Positions 8,029 through 15,284 of a stretch of 64,000 bases of DNA are shown piece after piece. The stretch comes from Candidatus Eiseniibacteriota bacterium (lineage in GTDB: Bacteria > Eisenbacteria > RBG-16-71-46 > CAIMUX01): contig CAIMUX010000129.1 of the NCBI GenBank assembly GCA_903844735.1, positions 1 to 64,000 of the forward strand, given 5' to 3'. The notes below the pieces were generated by a model. It searched no databases. It was not told where the DNA came from and saw nothing but the letters and a program-made list of their open reading frames with translations. Each line of letters begins with the position of its first letter. The stretch's first letter is position 1. The translations under genes and the position numbers were made by a program.

Positions 8029-9129
8029 ATGAGATTCCACCGGTTTGGTCTGGCGCTGATCACGGTCCTCGCCCTGACCGGCAAGTGCGGCCCGGCGTCT
8101 GCCGCCACGTCAACCGACAATGGTGCGCCCGCGATCCGCGTGACCGACGCCGCCGGTCGCACGGTGGAGCTGGCCCGGCCGGCGCAGCGCATCGTCGTGG
8201 TGGGAAACGGCCCCTACATAGCGCTCGACATGCTCTACATGTTTCCCGGCGTGTCACGACAGCTTGTCGGCATGGAAAAAAAGGGCTCGTTGGCCAGCGA
8301 TTTTCTGCCGCTCCTGGACCCGACGTTCGCAGACAAGCCCGCGTTGGTCAGTCCCGGCCCCGAACAGATCGCGGTGCTGCACCCCGACTTGGTGCTCACG
8401 CGGGGCCAAGGGCTCGACCGGATCGGAGTCACTCTGGATGCGATTCACGTCCCGATGGTCTATCTGGGCATGGAAACGCCTGAGCAGTTCTACCGCGACG
8501 TCGCGAACCTGGGAGTCCTGTTGGGTCGGCCGGAGAGGGCGCAGGAGATCACGGCCTACTACCAATCACGCATCGCGCGCATCCGTGCCGGTTGGCAGGG
8601 CGTGCCCGAGGCCGAGCGGCCGCGCGTGTTGGTTGTCGAGTACACGGAGCGCGGCGGGGCCGCAGCCGTGCGTGTGCCGGCGAAGCCCTGGATGCAGACG
8701 CTGGAGGTCGAGACCGCGGGCGGGCGACCGGTCTGGCTCGACTCGGCCGCCCCGACCAGCGGCTGGACCGTGACGAACATCGAGCAGATCGCGCGCTGGG
8801 ATCCCGACAGGATCATCCTCGTCGTTGCGCGTGCGCACGATCCGGAGAAAGCGGTCGCCGCGCTCAAGATCGATCCGCAATGGCGCGGGTTGCGCGCGGT
8901 ACGCCAGGATGCGCTGTGCGCGTTCCCGTTCGATCTGTATGGCTGGGACACGCCTGATCCTCGCTGGCTGTTGGGCATGACCTGGATGGCGAAGACGCTC
9001 CATCCGGACAGCTTCAAGAGCTTGGACCTAGACGCTGAGGTGCACAGCTTTTTCGGTACGCTCTACGGAATGGACGAGAGCGCCATCGACAAAAGCATTG
9101 TGAGCAAGATGTGGCTGGGCGTCCGCTGA
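8029..9129 (+). CDS. Periplasmic substrate-binding protein of a FecCD-type ABC importer
   Basis: 366 residues. Residues 1-26 form a signal peptide (LALITVLALTGKCG ... ASA). The rest is a class III (BtuF/FhuD-like) binding fold: RVTDAAGRTVELARPAQRIV, PEQIAVLHPDLVLTRG, VPMVYLGMETPEQFYRDV. The ATG at 8029 gives the signal peptide directly; the longer upstream frame is not supported. The family carries ferric siderophores, haem, cobalamin or, in a few cases, nickel or molybdate chelates. Because the transporter lies between a hydrogenase operon and the hyp genes, nickel or an iron chelate is the likeliest cargo, but this is inference from context. Confidence 0.88.
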   Translation: MRFHRFGLALITVLALTGKCGPASAATSTDNGAPAIRVTDAAGRTVELARPAQRIVVVGNGPYIALDMLYMFPGVSRQLVGMEKKGSLASDFLPLLDPTFADKPALVSPGPEQIAVLHPDLVLTRGQGLDRIGVTLDAIHVPMVYLGMETPEQFYRDVANLGVLLGRPERAQEITAYYQSRIARIRAGWQGVPEAERPRVLVVEYTERGGAAAVRVPAKPWMQTLEVETAGGRPVWLDSAAPTSGWTVTNIEQIARWDPDRIILVVARAHDPEKAVAALKIDPQWRGLRAVRQDALCAFPFDLYGWDTPDPRWLLGMTWMAKTLHPDSFKSLDLDAEVHSFFGTLYGMDESAIDKSIVSKMWLGVR

Positions 9130-9145
9130 GGCGCGGCTGCGGACG

Positions 9146-10165
9146 GTGATGAGCGCCGAGCGTCGAGGCTGCGATGAGCGCCGGGCGTCGAGGCGGCTGT
9201 GGGCGATCGCAGGCCTGCTGTTCGTGTGTGCGCTGGTATCGGCGGCGCTCGGCCGCTACCCGGGACCGTTCCTGACCCCCCCCGCGGCGCTCTTCCACGA
9301 CGAGCTGGCGCGCAATCTGATCCTCAACCTGCGCGTGCCGCGCATCCTCGCCGCGTTGTTGCTGGGCGCGACGCTCGGTGGTTCGGGCGCGGTGCTGCAG
9401 ATGGTCTTTCGTAACCCGCTGGTCGACTCGGGCTTCCTTGGCGTCTCGCCCGGCGCGGCGTTCGGCGCATCTCTTGCCATCGTGTTCTTGGGAGGAGCGC
9501 CGGCCGCGGTACAGGGCTCGGCCGCCGCGTTCGCGCTGCTCGGCATGGCGGCGAGTTATCTGATCGCACAGCGGATCCGCTTCGGCGACTGGGTGCTGCG
9601 GCTGGTGCTCGCAGGCATCATCGTCTCGGCCACCCTCTCGTCGGCGACCGGGGCGCTGAAGTACCTGGCCGATCCCTTGAAGCAACTCCCCGACATCACA
9701 TTTTGGATGCTGGGCGGACTCTGGGCGATCACTTGGCGCGACGTTCTGCACATCGCGCCGGTGGTGCTGCCCTGTTTGGTCGTGCTCCACCTGATGCGCT
9801 GGCGCCTAAACGTGCTCTCGCTGCGCGACGAAACCGCGTTTTCCCTGGGCGTAGCGCCGGGCCGCGAGCGGTTGGTCATCGTGGTCGTGGCCGTGGCCGC
9901 CACTGCGGCGGTCGTGTCGAAGGCCGGGCAGATCGGCTGGGTGGGTCTGATCGTGCCGCACATCGCGCGACGCTTGGTCGGCTCGGACGCGCGGCGCGCC
10001 CTGCCGGCGAGCATGCTGCTCGGCACGATCTTCGTGCTGGCCTGTGACGACGTCGCGCGCACGCTGCTCAATGGCGAGATCCCTCTGGGGCTGCTGACAT
10101 CGTTCGTGGGTGCGCTGTTCTTCCTGGGCGTGGTGTTGCGCCGGCAGGCGGCGGTGCGGTCGTGA
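9146..10165 (+). CDS. FecCD-family ABC transporter permease
   Basis: 339 residues with about nine to ten hydrophobic segments. Family signatures include RVPRILAALLLGATLGGSGA, MVFRNPLVDSGFLGVSPGAA, SKAGQIGWVGLIVPHIARRL and PLGLLTSFVGALFF, the last two forming the ATPase-coupling helix and the conserved C-terminus. It forms the membrane channel for the importer whose binding protein ends 16 bases upstream and whose ATPase start overlaps its stop codon. Only one permease gene is present, so the functional unit should be a homodimer. ATG at 9146 or 9149 are both possible starts. Confidence 0.93.
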   Translation: MMSAERRGCDERRASRRLWAIAGLLFVCALVSAALGRYPGPFLTPPAALFHDELARNLILNLRVPRILAALLLGATLGGSGAVLQMVFRNPLVDSGFLGVSPGAAFGASLAIVFLGGAPAAVQGSAAAFALLGMAASYLIAQRIRFGDWVLRLVLAGIIVSATLSSATGALKYLADPLKQLPDITFWMLGGLWAITWRDVLHIAPVVLPCLVVLHLMRWRLNVLSLRDETAFSLGVAPGRERLVIVVVAVAATAAVVSKAGQIGWVGLIVPHIARRLVGSDARRALPASMLLGTIFVLACDDVARTLLNGEIPLGLLTSFVGALFFLGVVLRRQAAVRS

Positions 10166-11055
10166 GTGCGAAAGGCGCCGACAACGCGGCCGACAACGTG
10201 GCCCACAACGCAGCCGACAACGCGCAGATCGGTGGCGGCGCCCTCGGGATTGCTCCGGCCGTAGGCGCTTGGGTCGTCCGCGCGCCCGCTCTGGCGCTAC
10301 GCGATGTCTCGTTCACGTACGGGCCCGGCGCACCCGCCGTACTGAGCGACGTCTCGATCGAGGTCGCGACCGGCTCTATCACCGCGGTGCTGGGATCCAA
10401 CGGATCCGGCAAGACGACGTTGCTGCGACTGCTCCTCGGGCTGCTCAAACCCACGACCGGCACTGTCGAGGTGGAGGGCCGGCCGCAGCACGACTATTCA
10501 CGCCGAGACCTGAGCCGGCGCGTGGGCCTGGTGCCGCAATCGGAACCCGTGGCGTTCGAGTTGAGCGTGCTTGAGTTCGCTCTGCTGGGCCGGGCGCCGC
10601 ACTTGGGCCTGCTCGACCAACCCGGTCCTGCCGACCGCGCCCTCGCGATCGAGGCTCTCGATCGCGTCGGACTGACCGCGCTACAGCACCGGGCCGTGCC
10701 GACCCTGAGCGGCGGCGAGGCTCAGCTCGCGACCATTGCGCGGGCGCTGGTCCAGCAGTCGGTGATCCTGCTCTCGGACGAGCCGACCTCGCACCTCGAC
10801 CCCGCGAACACGCGGCTGGTGCTGGATGTGCTGCGGATGCTGGGGCGCGAGGGCCGGACCGTTGTGTTCACCACCCACGATCCGAACCTCGCCGCAGCCA
10901 TCGCTGACCAGGTGGTGTTGCTCAAACAAGGACGCGTGTTGGCTGCCGCATCGACCGCCGAGGTGCTGACGACGGAGCGGCTGAGCGCCACCTATGGCAT
11001 GGGCATAGAGGTCATCCAATTGCGCGGACGGCCGCTCGTCGTGCCACACTCGTGA
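10162..11055 (+). CDS. ABC transporter ATPase (FecE/BtuD type)
   Basis: 297 residues from a GTG that overlaps the permease stop (GTGA). Walker A is GSNGSGKTT, the signature is LSGGE, Walker B is ILLSDEP and the switch His is in TTHD, so the enzyme looks intact. The first 45 residues precede the ABC fold and contain an Ala/Asp/Asn repeat made by four 12-base tandem units (10177-10224), which is atypical for the family. The protein powers uptake of the metal or chelate bound by the product of 8029-9129. Confidence 0.93.
   Translation: MSAKGADNAADNVAHNAADNAQIGGGALGIAPAVGAWVVRAPALALRDVSFTYGPGAPAVLSDVSIEVATGSITAVLGSNGSGKTTLLRLLLGLLKPTTGTVEVEGRPQHDYSRRDLSRRVGLVPQSEPVAFELSVLEFALLGRAPHLGLLDQPGPADRALAIEALDRVGLTALQHRAVPTLSGGEAQLATIARALVQQSVILLSDEPTSHLDPANTRLVLDVLRMLGREGRTVVFTTHDPNLAAAIADQVVLLKQGRVLAAASTAEVLTTERLSATYGMGIEVIQLRGRPLVVPHS
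10177..10224 (+). repeat. In-frame 12-bp tandem repeat, four units, in the ATPase N-terminus
   Basis: Units GCCGACAACGCG, GCCGACAACGTG, GCCCACAACGCA and GCCGACAACGCG follow one another without spacing and encode ADNA ADNV AHNA ADNA. The repeat lies upstream of the ABC domain and looks like a recent expansion. Confidence 0.9.
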
Positions 11056-11314
11056 AGGATACGGGGCGGAGACGCGCGGTGCGGGGGTGGTGAGATGCTG
11101 GTGACTGGCGGAAGTGTCGGAGAAGCGACGCCGGTGCTGCGCCAGCCCACCGCGAACATGGGGCCGACGAGCACGTTCACGCAATCGTGTGGGTGTGCGG
11201 GACCGACAGGGAATCAACGGCCCGCGCGACGCATCCCGATCACCGCATGCACCTTGCCGGCCGCCGCAGGCAATTGGGCGTCGCGCCGAGTGAGGGCGAC
11301 CGGCCGTGTCTCCG

Positions 11315-11331
11315 CCAGAGCTTCGCTCTGG
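11315..11331 (+). terminator. Candidate terminator hairpin after the transporter operon
   Basis: CCAGAGC, loop TTC, GCTCTGG: a perfect 7-bp stem followed by GGTTCTCG. The T-run is weak, so the call is tentative. It lies about 260 bases after the last transporter gene. Confidence 0.35.
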
Positions 11332-11505
11332 TTCTCGTGAGAAACGGATGAAGGCTCATGCCGGCACGGTAGATCGATGGTGTCCTTCTGTTAAGGATAC
11401 ATTCCTGGAAACCTGGGTCCAGCGTGGGGCCACACCATGGCTGTCGCCTGCGAACGGCCCCGCCTGCCGAGCCAAGGCCTCGCAGCCGGAACACGCGCGG
11501 ATTCC

Positions 11506-11534
11506 TTGTCTTCACCCGGACATGCTGCTAGATT
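11506..11534 (+). promoter_or_regulatory. Candidate sigma70 promoter of the hyp operon
   Basis: TTGTCT (4/6 to the -35 consensus) and TAGATT (4/6 to the -10) with a 17-base spacer. It would start transcription near 11541, about 48 bases before hypA. Confidence 0.4.
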
Positions 11535-11588
11535 CCATTGGGCATCCGATCGAGACTCGGCTTCCTGACAGGTCAGCGGAGAGGCAGC

Positions 11589-11933
11589 ATGCACGAACTG
11601 GCCGTGGCAGCGAATCTTCTCGACGTAGTCCTGAAGACCGCCCGGGAAAACGGTGCAACGACGGTCGTTACGGCCCGCATCCGCATCGGTGCGGGAAGTT
11701 GCCTGAATCCCGACTCGCTGGCGTTCGGTTTCGAGGCCCTTGCCGCCGGAACTCCGGCCTCGGGCTGCCGGCTCGAGATCGAACATCTGCCCGCCCCGGT
11801 GACGTGCCCGGCCTGCGGCTGGGAGGGCGAGCGGCTGGATGTGGCCGAACTGGTCTGCCCGCAATGCGAGGGGCACCCGCTGCGCATCACGGGGGGGCGC
11901 GAGCTGACGGTGGACACAATCACCGTGGAGTAA
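11589..11933 (+). CDS. hypA: Hydrogenase nickel-insertion protein HypA
   Basis: 114 residues. It begins MHELAVAANLLDVVLKTA; the His at position 2 and the following Glu are the nickel-binding residues of the family. The zinc site is CPACGWEGERL ... CPQCEGHPLRI, two CxxC pairs. It delivers Ni2+ to the hydrogenase large subunit together with HypB. The ATG at 11589 follows a GAGAGGC ribosome site; the longer upstream frame would destroy the essential free MH N-terminus. hypB starts 2 bases after its stop. Confidence 0.96.
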   Translation: MHELAVAANLLDVVLKTARENGATTVVTARIRIGAGSCLNPDSLAFGFEALAAGTPASGCRLEIEHLPAPVTCPACGWEGERLDVAELVCPQCEGHPLRITGGRELTVDTITVE

Positions 11934-11935
11934 AC

Positions 11936-12766
11936 ATGCACGATTTCAGTGTCAACAAGCGCCTCTGGGACCAGACCGACGAGCTGGGCCTGGCCAACCG
12001 TCGGCGGCTCGAAGAAGCCCGGATCTACTGCATCAACGTCATGAGCGCCCCGGGGGCCGGAAAGACGACGCTCCTGGAGCGGACGCTGGAACGCATCGCC
12101 CCCGGCCCGCGGTTCGGCGTCATCGAGGGGGATATCCAGGGACGAGCCGACGCGGACCGACTCGAGCGGTTTGGGATCCCCGTGCGGCAGATCAACACCA
12201 ACGGCGCCTGCCACCTCGACCCGCGCCAGGTGGCCGCGGCCTTGGACACCATGGATCTCGGCTCGATCGATCTGCTCGTTATCGAGAACGTGGGAAACCT
12301 TGTCTGCCCCGCCGAGTTCGACCTGGGCGAAGCCGATCGAGTGATGCTTCTCTCGGTGACCGAGGGACATGACAAGCCCGCGAAGTATCCGCTCATGTTT
12401 CGCACCGCGGACGTTCTCATCCTGAACAAGATCGATCTCCTTCCCCACACCGATTTCGATCTCGCCGAAGCATCACGGGTAGCGCGCGTCCTGCGCGAGG
12501 GGATCGAAATCCTGGAGGTGAGCTGTCGCACCGGGGAGGGGCTCGATGGGTGGATCGCCTGGCTGGAGCACCGTCTGGCGCACGCGAAGGAGCACTGGGA
12601 CGGCATGCCGCACGACCACGCACCCGGCCAGAGCCATAACCACGACCACGGCCCGGACCATAGCCACGGTCCGAGCCACCGGCACGACCCGGGTCCCAGC
12701 CACGACGCGAGCCCCGGCCGTGCCCCGAACCACCGTCCCACGGGCGGCCCGGCGTCCGGAGCCTGA
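11936..12766 (+). CDS. hypB: Hydrogenase nickel-insertion GTPase HypB with C-terminal His-rich tail
   Basis: 276 residues. The GTPase core has the P-loop SAPGAGKTT, VIEGDIQGRADADRL, NTNGACHLDP with the metal-site Cys and His, IENVGNLVCPAEFDLGE and the guanine-specificity motif LNKID. Residues about 222-276 form a tail rich in His, Pro, Asp and Ser, organised in HDH, HGPDHSHGP-type repeats, likely to store or buffer nickel. In most HypB proteins with such a region it precedes the GTPase domain; here the N-terminus is short and lacks it. Functions with HypA in Ni insertion. Confidence 0.95.
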   Translation: MHDFSVNKRLWDQTDELGLANRRRLEEARIYCINVMSAPGAGKTTLLERTLERIAPGPRFGVIEGDIQGRADADRLERFGIPVRQINTNGACHLDPRQVAAALDTMDLGSIDLLVIENVGNLVCPAEFDLGEADRVMLLSVTEGHDKPAKYPLMFRTADVLILNKIDLLPHTDFDLAEASRVARVLREGIEILEVSCRTGEGLDGWIAWLEHRLAHAKEHWDGMPHDHAPGQSHNHDHGPDHSHGPSHRHDPGPSHDASPGRAPNHRPTGGPASGA

Positions 12767-12770
12767 CGCG

Positions 12771-13019
12771 ATGTGTCTGGCCATACCGATGCGGATCATC
12801 GAGGTCGACGGAACCCGGGGCCTCGTCGAATCCTCCGGCGTGCGCTACGAGATCCGCCTCGACCTCGTGGGCGATGTCCGGATCGACGAGTTCGTGTTGG
12901 TCCACGCCGGTTACGCCATCCAGGTCATGGACGAAGAGGCGGCCGCGGAACAGCTCGCCCTCCTCGAACACCTGCTCAGTGAAGAGGCGGGAGATTCCTT
13001 GCCGGATCCGGGAGCCTGA
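12771..13019 (+). CDS. hypC: Hydrogenase assembly chaperone HypC
   Basis: 82 residues beginning MCLAIPMRIIEVDG; the Cys after the initiator Met is the essential Fe(CN)2CO-binding residue of HypC/HybG proteins. GDVRIDEFVLVHAGYAIQVM is the conserved beta-barrel core ending in the AIxxMDEEEA motif. HypC carries the iron fragment between HypD and the large-subunit precursor. The start 4 bases after the hypB stop shows tight coupling. Confidence 0.95.
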   Translation: MCLAIPMRIIEVDGTRGLVESSGVRYEIRLDLVGDVRIDEFVLVHAGYAIQVMDEEAAAEQLALLEHLLSEEAGDSLPDPGA

Positions 13020-13026
13020 GTCGGAC

Positions 13027-14166
13027 ATGCCAGTCCCCGACGAAATCTTTCGCGACCCGGTGCGCTTAGCCAAGTTCGCGGATCGGCTGCTGCGCCACGG
13101 CTCCACCCGAGCCCTAGTCTTCATGCATGTCTGTGGCACGCACGAGCACGCGATCGCCCGGGCCGGGCTGCGGTCCCTTCTCCCGGACTCGTTGCGCATC
13201 ATCGCCGGGCCGGGTTGCCCGGTCTGTGTTTGCCCGCCGGAGGAGATTGACCTCGCGGCGCGCCTCGCCCTGGAAGCGGGAGTGGTCGTCGCCACGTTCG
13301 GTGACATGCTGCGAGTCCCCGGACGCATCTCCCTTGCTGAGGCCCGCTCGCGCGGCGGCGACATCCGCGTGGTGGCGAGCGCGGCGGCCGCGGTGGAGAT
13401 CGCTCGCCACGAGCCCGGCCGCGAGGTGGTTCTCTTCGCGGTCGGGTTCGAGACCACCGCGTGTACAACCGCGGCCGCGCTGTTGGCGCATCCTCCGGAC
13501 AACTTCAGTATCCTTTCCGCGCACCGGCTCATTCCACCGGCCCTCGAGGCGCTGGCCGGGATGGAAGGTCTGGCCCTCGACGGCTTCCTGCTTCCCGGGC
13601 ATGTCCTCGCGGTAACCGGACCCGAACCCTACGACCGGTTTGTCCGTCTCACCGGCCGTCCCTGCGCTGTCGCCGGGTTCGAGCCGGTCGACATCCTGCT
13701 CGGATTGGAAAGCCTCGTGCGCATGGCGAACGCGGGCGAGGCCGGGCTCGTCAACGCCTACCCGCGCGCCGTGCGGCCGGGAGGCAATAGCCGCGCCGTG
13801 GAGGCGATGGCCCGGGCGTTCACCGTGGGAGACGCCCGATGGCGCGGACTCGGCACGATCCCAGGCACCGGCTTGGACGTCCACCCCGAGCGGCAGCGTC
13901 ACGATGCCCGCCACCGCTTCGCCCTCGCCGGAGAGACGATTGCGGTGCCGGATGACGCTCCGGGGTGTCTGTGCAGCCGCGTCATGATCGGACTCGCGGA
14001 GCCGGAGGATTGCTCGCTCTTCGGCACCGTCTGCACGCCGGAGACGCCGCACGGGCCTTGTATGGTTTCGGCGGAAGGGACCTGTCGGAGTCGCCACCTC
14101 TATCCGGCCGCCGGGTCGGTCGGAGGAACGAGGACCGTGACGGATCGGGAGGGCGGTGCGTCGTGA
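13027..14166 (+). CDS. hypD: Fe-(CN)2CO scaffold protein HypD
   Basis: 379 residues. Conserved motifs are FMHVCGTHEHAIARAGLRSL, AGPGCPVCVCP, FAVGFETTACTTAA, LLPGHVLAVTG and the C-terminal Fe-S region CLCSRVMIGLAEPEDCSLFG ... CTPETPHGPCMVSAEGTC. HypD holds a [4Fe-4S] cluster and, with HypC, is the platform on which cyanide ligands from HypE/HypF are attached to iron. The gene follows hypC by 7 bases and its stop overlaps the hypE GTG start. The roughly 20 residues after the last Cys motif are divergent. Confidence 0.96.
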   Translation: MPVPDEIFRDPVRLAKFADRLLRHGSTRALVFMHVCGTHEHAIARAGLRSLLPDSLRIIAGPGCPVCVCPPEEIDLAARLALEAGVVVATFGDMLRVPGRISLAEARSRGGDIRVVASAAAAVEIARHEPGREVVLFAVGFETTACTTAAALLAHPPDNFSILSAHRLIPPALEALAGMEGLALDGFLLPGHVLAVTGPEPYDRFVRLTGRPCAVAGFEPVDILLGLESLVRMANAGEAGLVNAYPRAVRPGGNSRAVEAMARAFTVGDARWRGLGTIPGTGLDVHPERQRHDARHRFALAGETIAVPDDAPGCLCSRVMIGLAEPEDCSLFGTVCTPETPHGPCMVSAEGTCRSRHLYPAAGSVGGTRTVTDREGGAS

Positions 14167-15275
14167 CCGATGACGATCGCCGCATCACGCTTGGCCACGG
14201 CGCCGGTGGACGCCTGACCCTCGATCTGGTCCAGGGGCTCTTCGCTCCGCTTCTGGCCAATCGATTCCTGGAGCCGCTCGGCGACGCGGCCGTGTGTCCC
14301 GATCCGAATGGCCGCATCGCGCTCACGACCGATTCCTTCGTCGTCCAGCCGCTCTTCTTTGCTGGCGGGGACATCGGGTCCCTGGCGATCAACGGGACGG
14401 TGAACGACCTGGCGGTGGCAGGAGCTCGGCCGCTGTACCTCACGCTCGGGGTGATTCTCGAAGAAGGCCTTCCGCTGGCCGACCTTGAGCGTGTGATCGC
14501 ATCGATCGCCGATGCAGCGACGCGGGCCGGCGTGCAAGTGGTGGCCGGCGACACCAAGGTCGTGGAGCGCGGTAAGGGGGATGGGATCTTCCTCAACACC
14601 GCGGGTGTCGGCGTCGTGCGGTCCGGTTATCCCCGCACCGATCGCGGACCCGCTTCCGGCGATGCCATTCTCGTGAGTGGTCCCATGGGCGATCACGGGG
14701 CGGTGATTCTCGCGGCACGCCATGGGCTTATCCCCGGCCCCGGCCTGGCCAGCGATTGTGCGCCGGTCACGTCGCTGGTCGATGCCCTCTTCGCGGCTGG
14801 GATCGCACCCTTGTTCATGCGCGACCCGACCCGCGGCGGTTTGGCCGGGGTTCTGGCCGATCTAGCCGAAATTCCGGGAAGCGGCGTGCGAGTGGAGGAG
14901 GCCGCGGTGCCGATCCGTCCCGCGGTGGAAACGGTCTGCGCCATCACCGGCGTCGACCCGTGGCACTTAGCCTGCGAGGGTCGTGTCGTGGCTGTGGTCG
15001 CCGCGGAGGATGCCGAGCGGGCCATCGCGGCTTGGCGCGCCATCCCGGGGGGTGAGGCCGCGGCGCGCATCGGCAGCATCACCGCCGGCTCCCGCGGGCG
15101 AGTCGATGCCGGATCCAGTGGGCGCAGCGACGCCGAATCCAATGGGCGCGCCGACGCCGACATCAGCGGGCGCCGCGGCGCCGAGTCCCCGGGACGCGTC
15201 GTTCTCGTGACCCGCTACGGTGGCGCGCGCCTGCTCCTGCGACCTTCCGCCGAGCTGCTGCCGCGGATCTGCTGA
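14163..15275 (+). CDS. hypE: Carbamoyl dehydratase HypE
   Basis: 370 residues, GTG start overlapping the hypD stop (GTGA). The N-terminal ATP-binding half has GHGAGGRLTLDLVQGLF, TTDSFVVQPLFFAGGDIG, INGTVNDLAVAGA and GDTKVVERGKGDG. The protein ends in PRIC, whose terminal cysteine is carbamoylated by HypF and dehydrated to thiocyanate to make the CN ligands. Near the C-terminus about 32 residues of an 8-residue repeat (consensus xSxGRxDA, 15087-15182) are inserted between the core and the conserved final strand; this is not normal for HypE, though the essential C-terminus is preserved. Confidence 0.95.
   Translation: MTDDDRRITLGHGAGGRLTLDLVQGLFAPLLANRFLEPLGDAAVCPDPNGRIALTTDSFVVQPLFFAGGDIGSLAINGTVNDLAVAGARPLYLTLGVILEEGLPLADLERVIASIADAATRAGVQVVAGDTKVVERGKGDGIFLNTAGVGVVRSGYPRTDRGPASGDAILVSGPMGDHGAVILAARHGLIPGPGLASDCAPVTSLVDALFAAGIAPLFMRDPTRGGLAGVLADLAEIPGSGVRVEEAAVPIRPAVETVCAITGVDPWHLACEGRVVAVVAAEDAERAIAAWRAIPGGEAAARIGSITAGSRGRVDAGSSGRSDAESNGRADADISGRRGAESPGRVVLVTRYGGARLLLRPSAELLPRIC
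15087..15182 (+). repeat. In-frame 24-bp tandem repeat, four units, in hypE
   Basis: Four 24-base units encode GSRGRVDA, GSSGRSDA, ESNGRADA and DISGRRGA; a fifth partial unit (ESPGRV) follows. The units are diverged but in register and disturb only a surface-type segment before the last beta strand. Confidence 0.85.
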
Positions 15276-15284
15276 GGCGCCATC

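Larger units (their letters stand above)
11056..11588. other. Intergenic region between the transporter and hyp operons
   Basis: 533 bases with no credible gene. It holds the 30-base element at 11100-11129 (26/30 identical to 1256-1285), the stem-loop at 11315-11331 and a sigma70-like promoter at 11506-11534 in front of hypA. The remainder shows nothing I can name. Confidence 0.5.
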
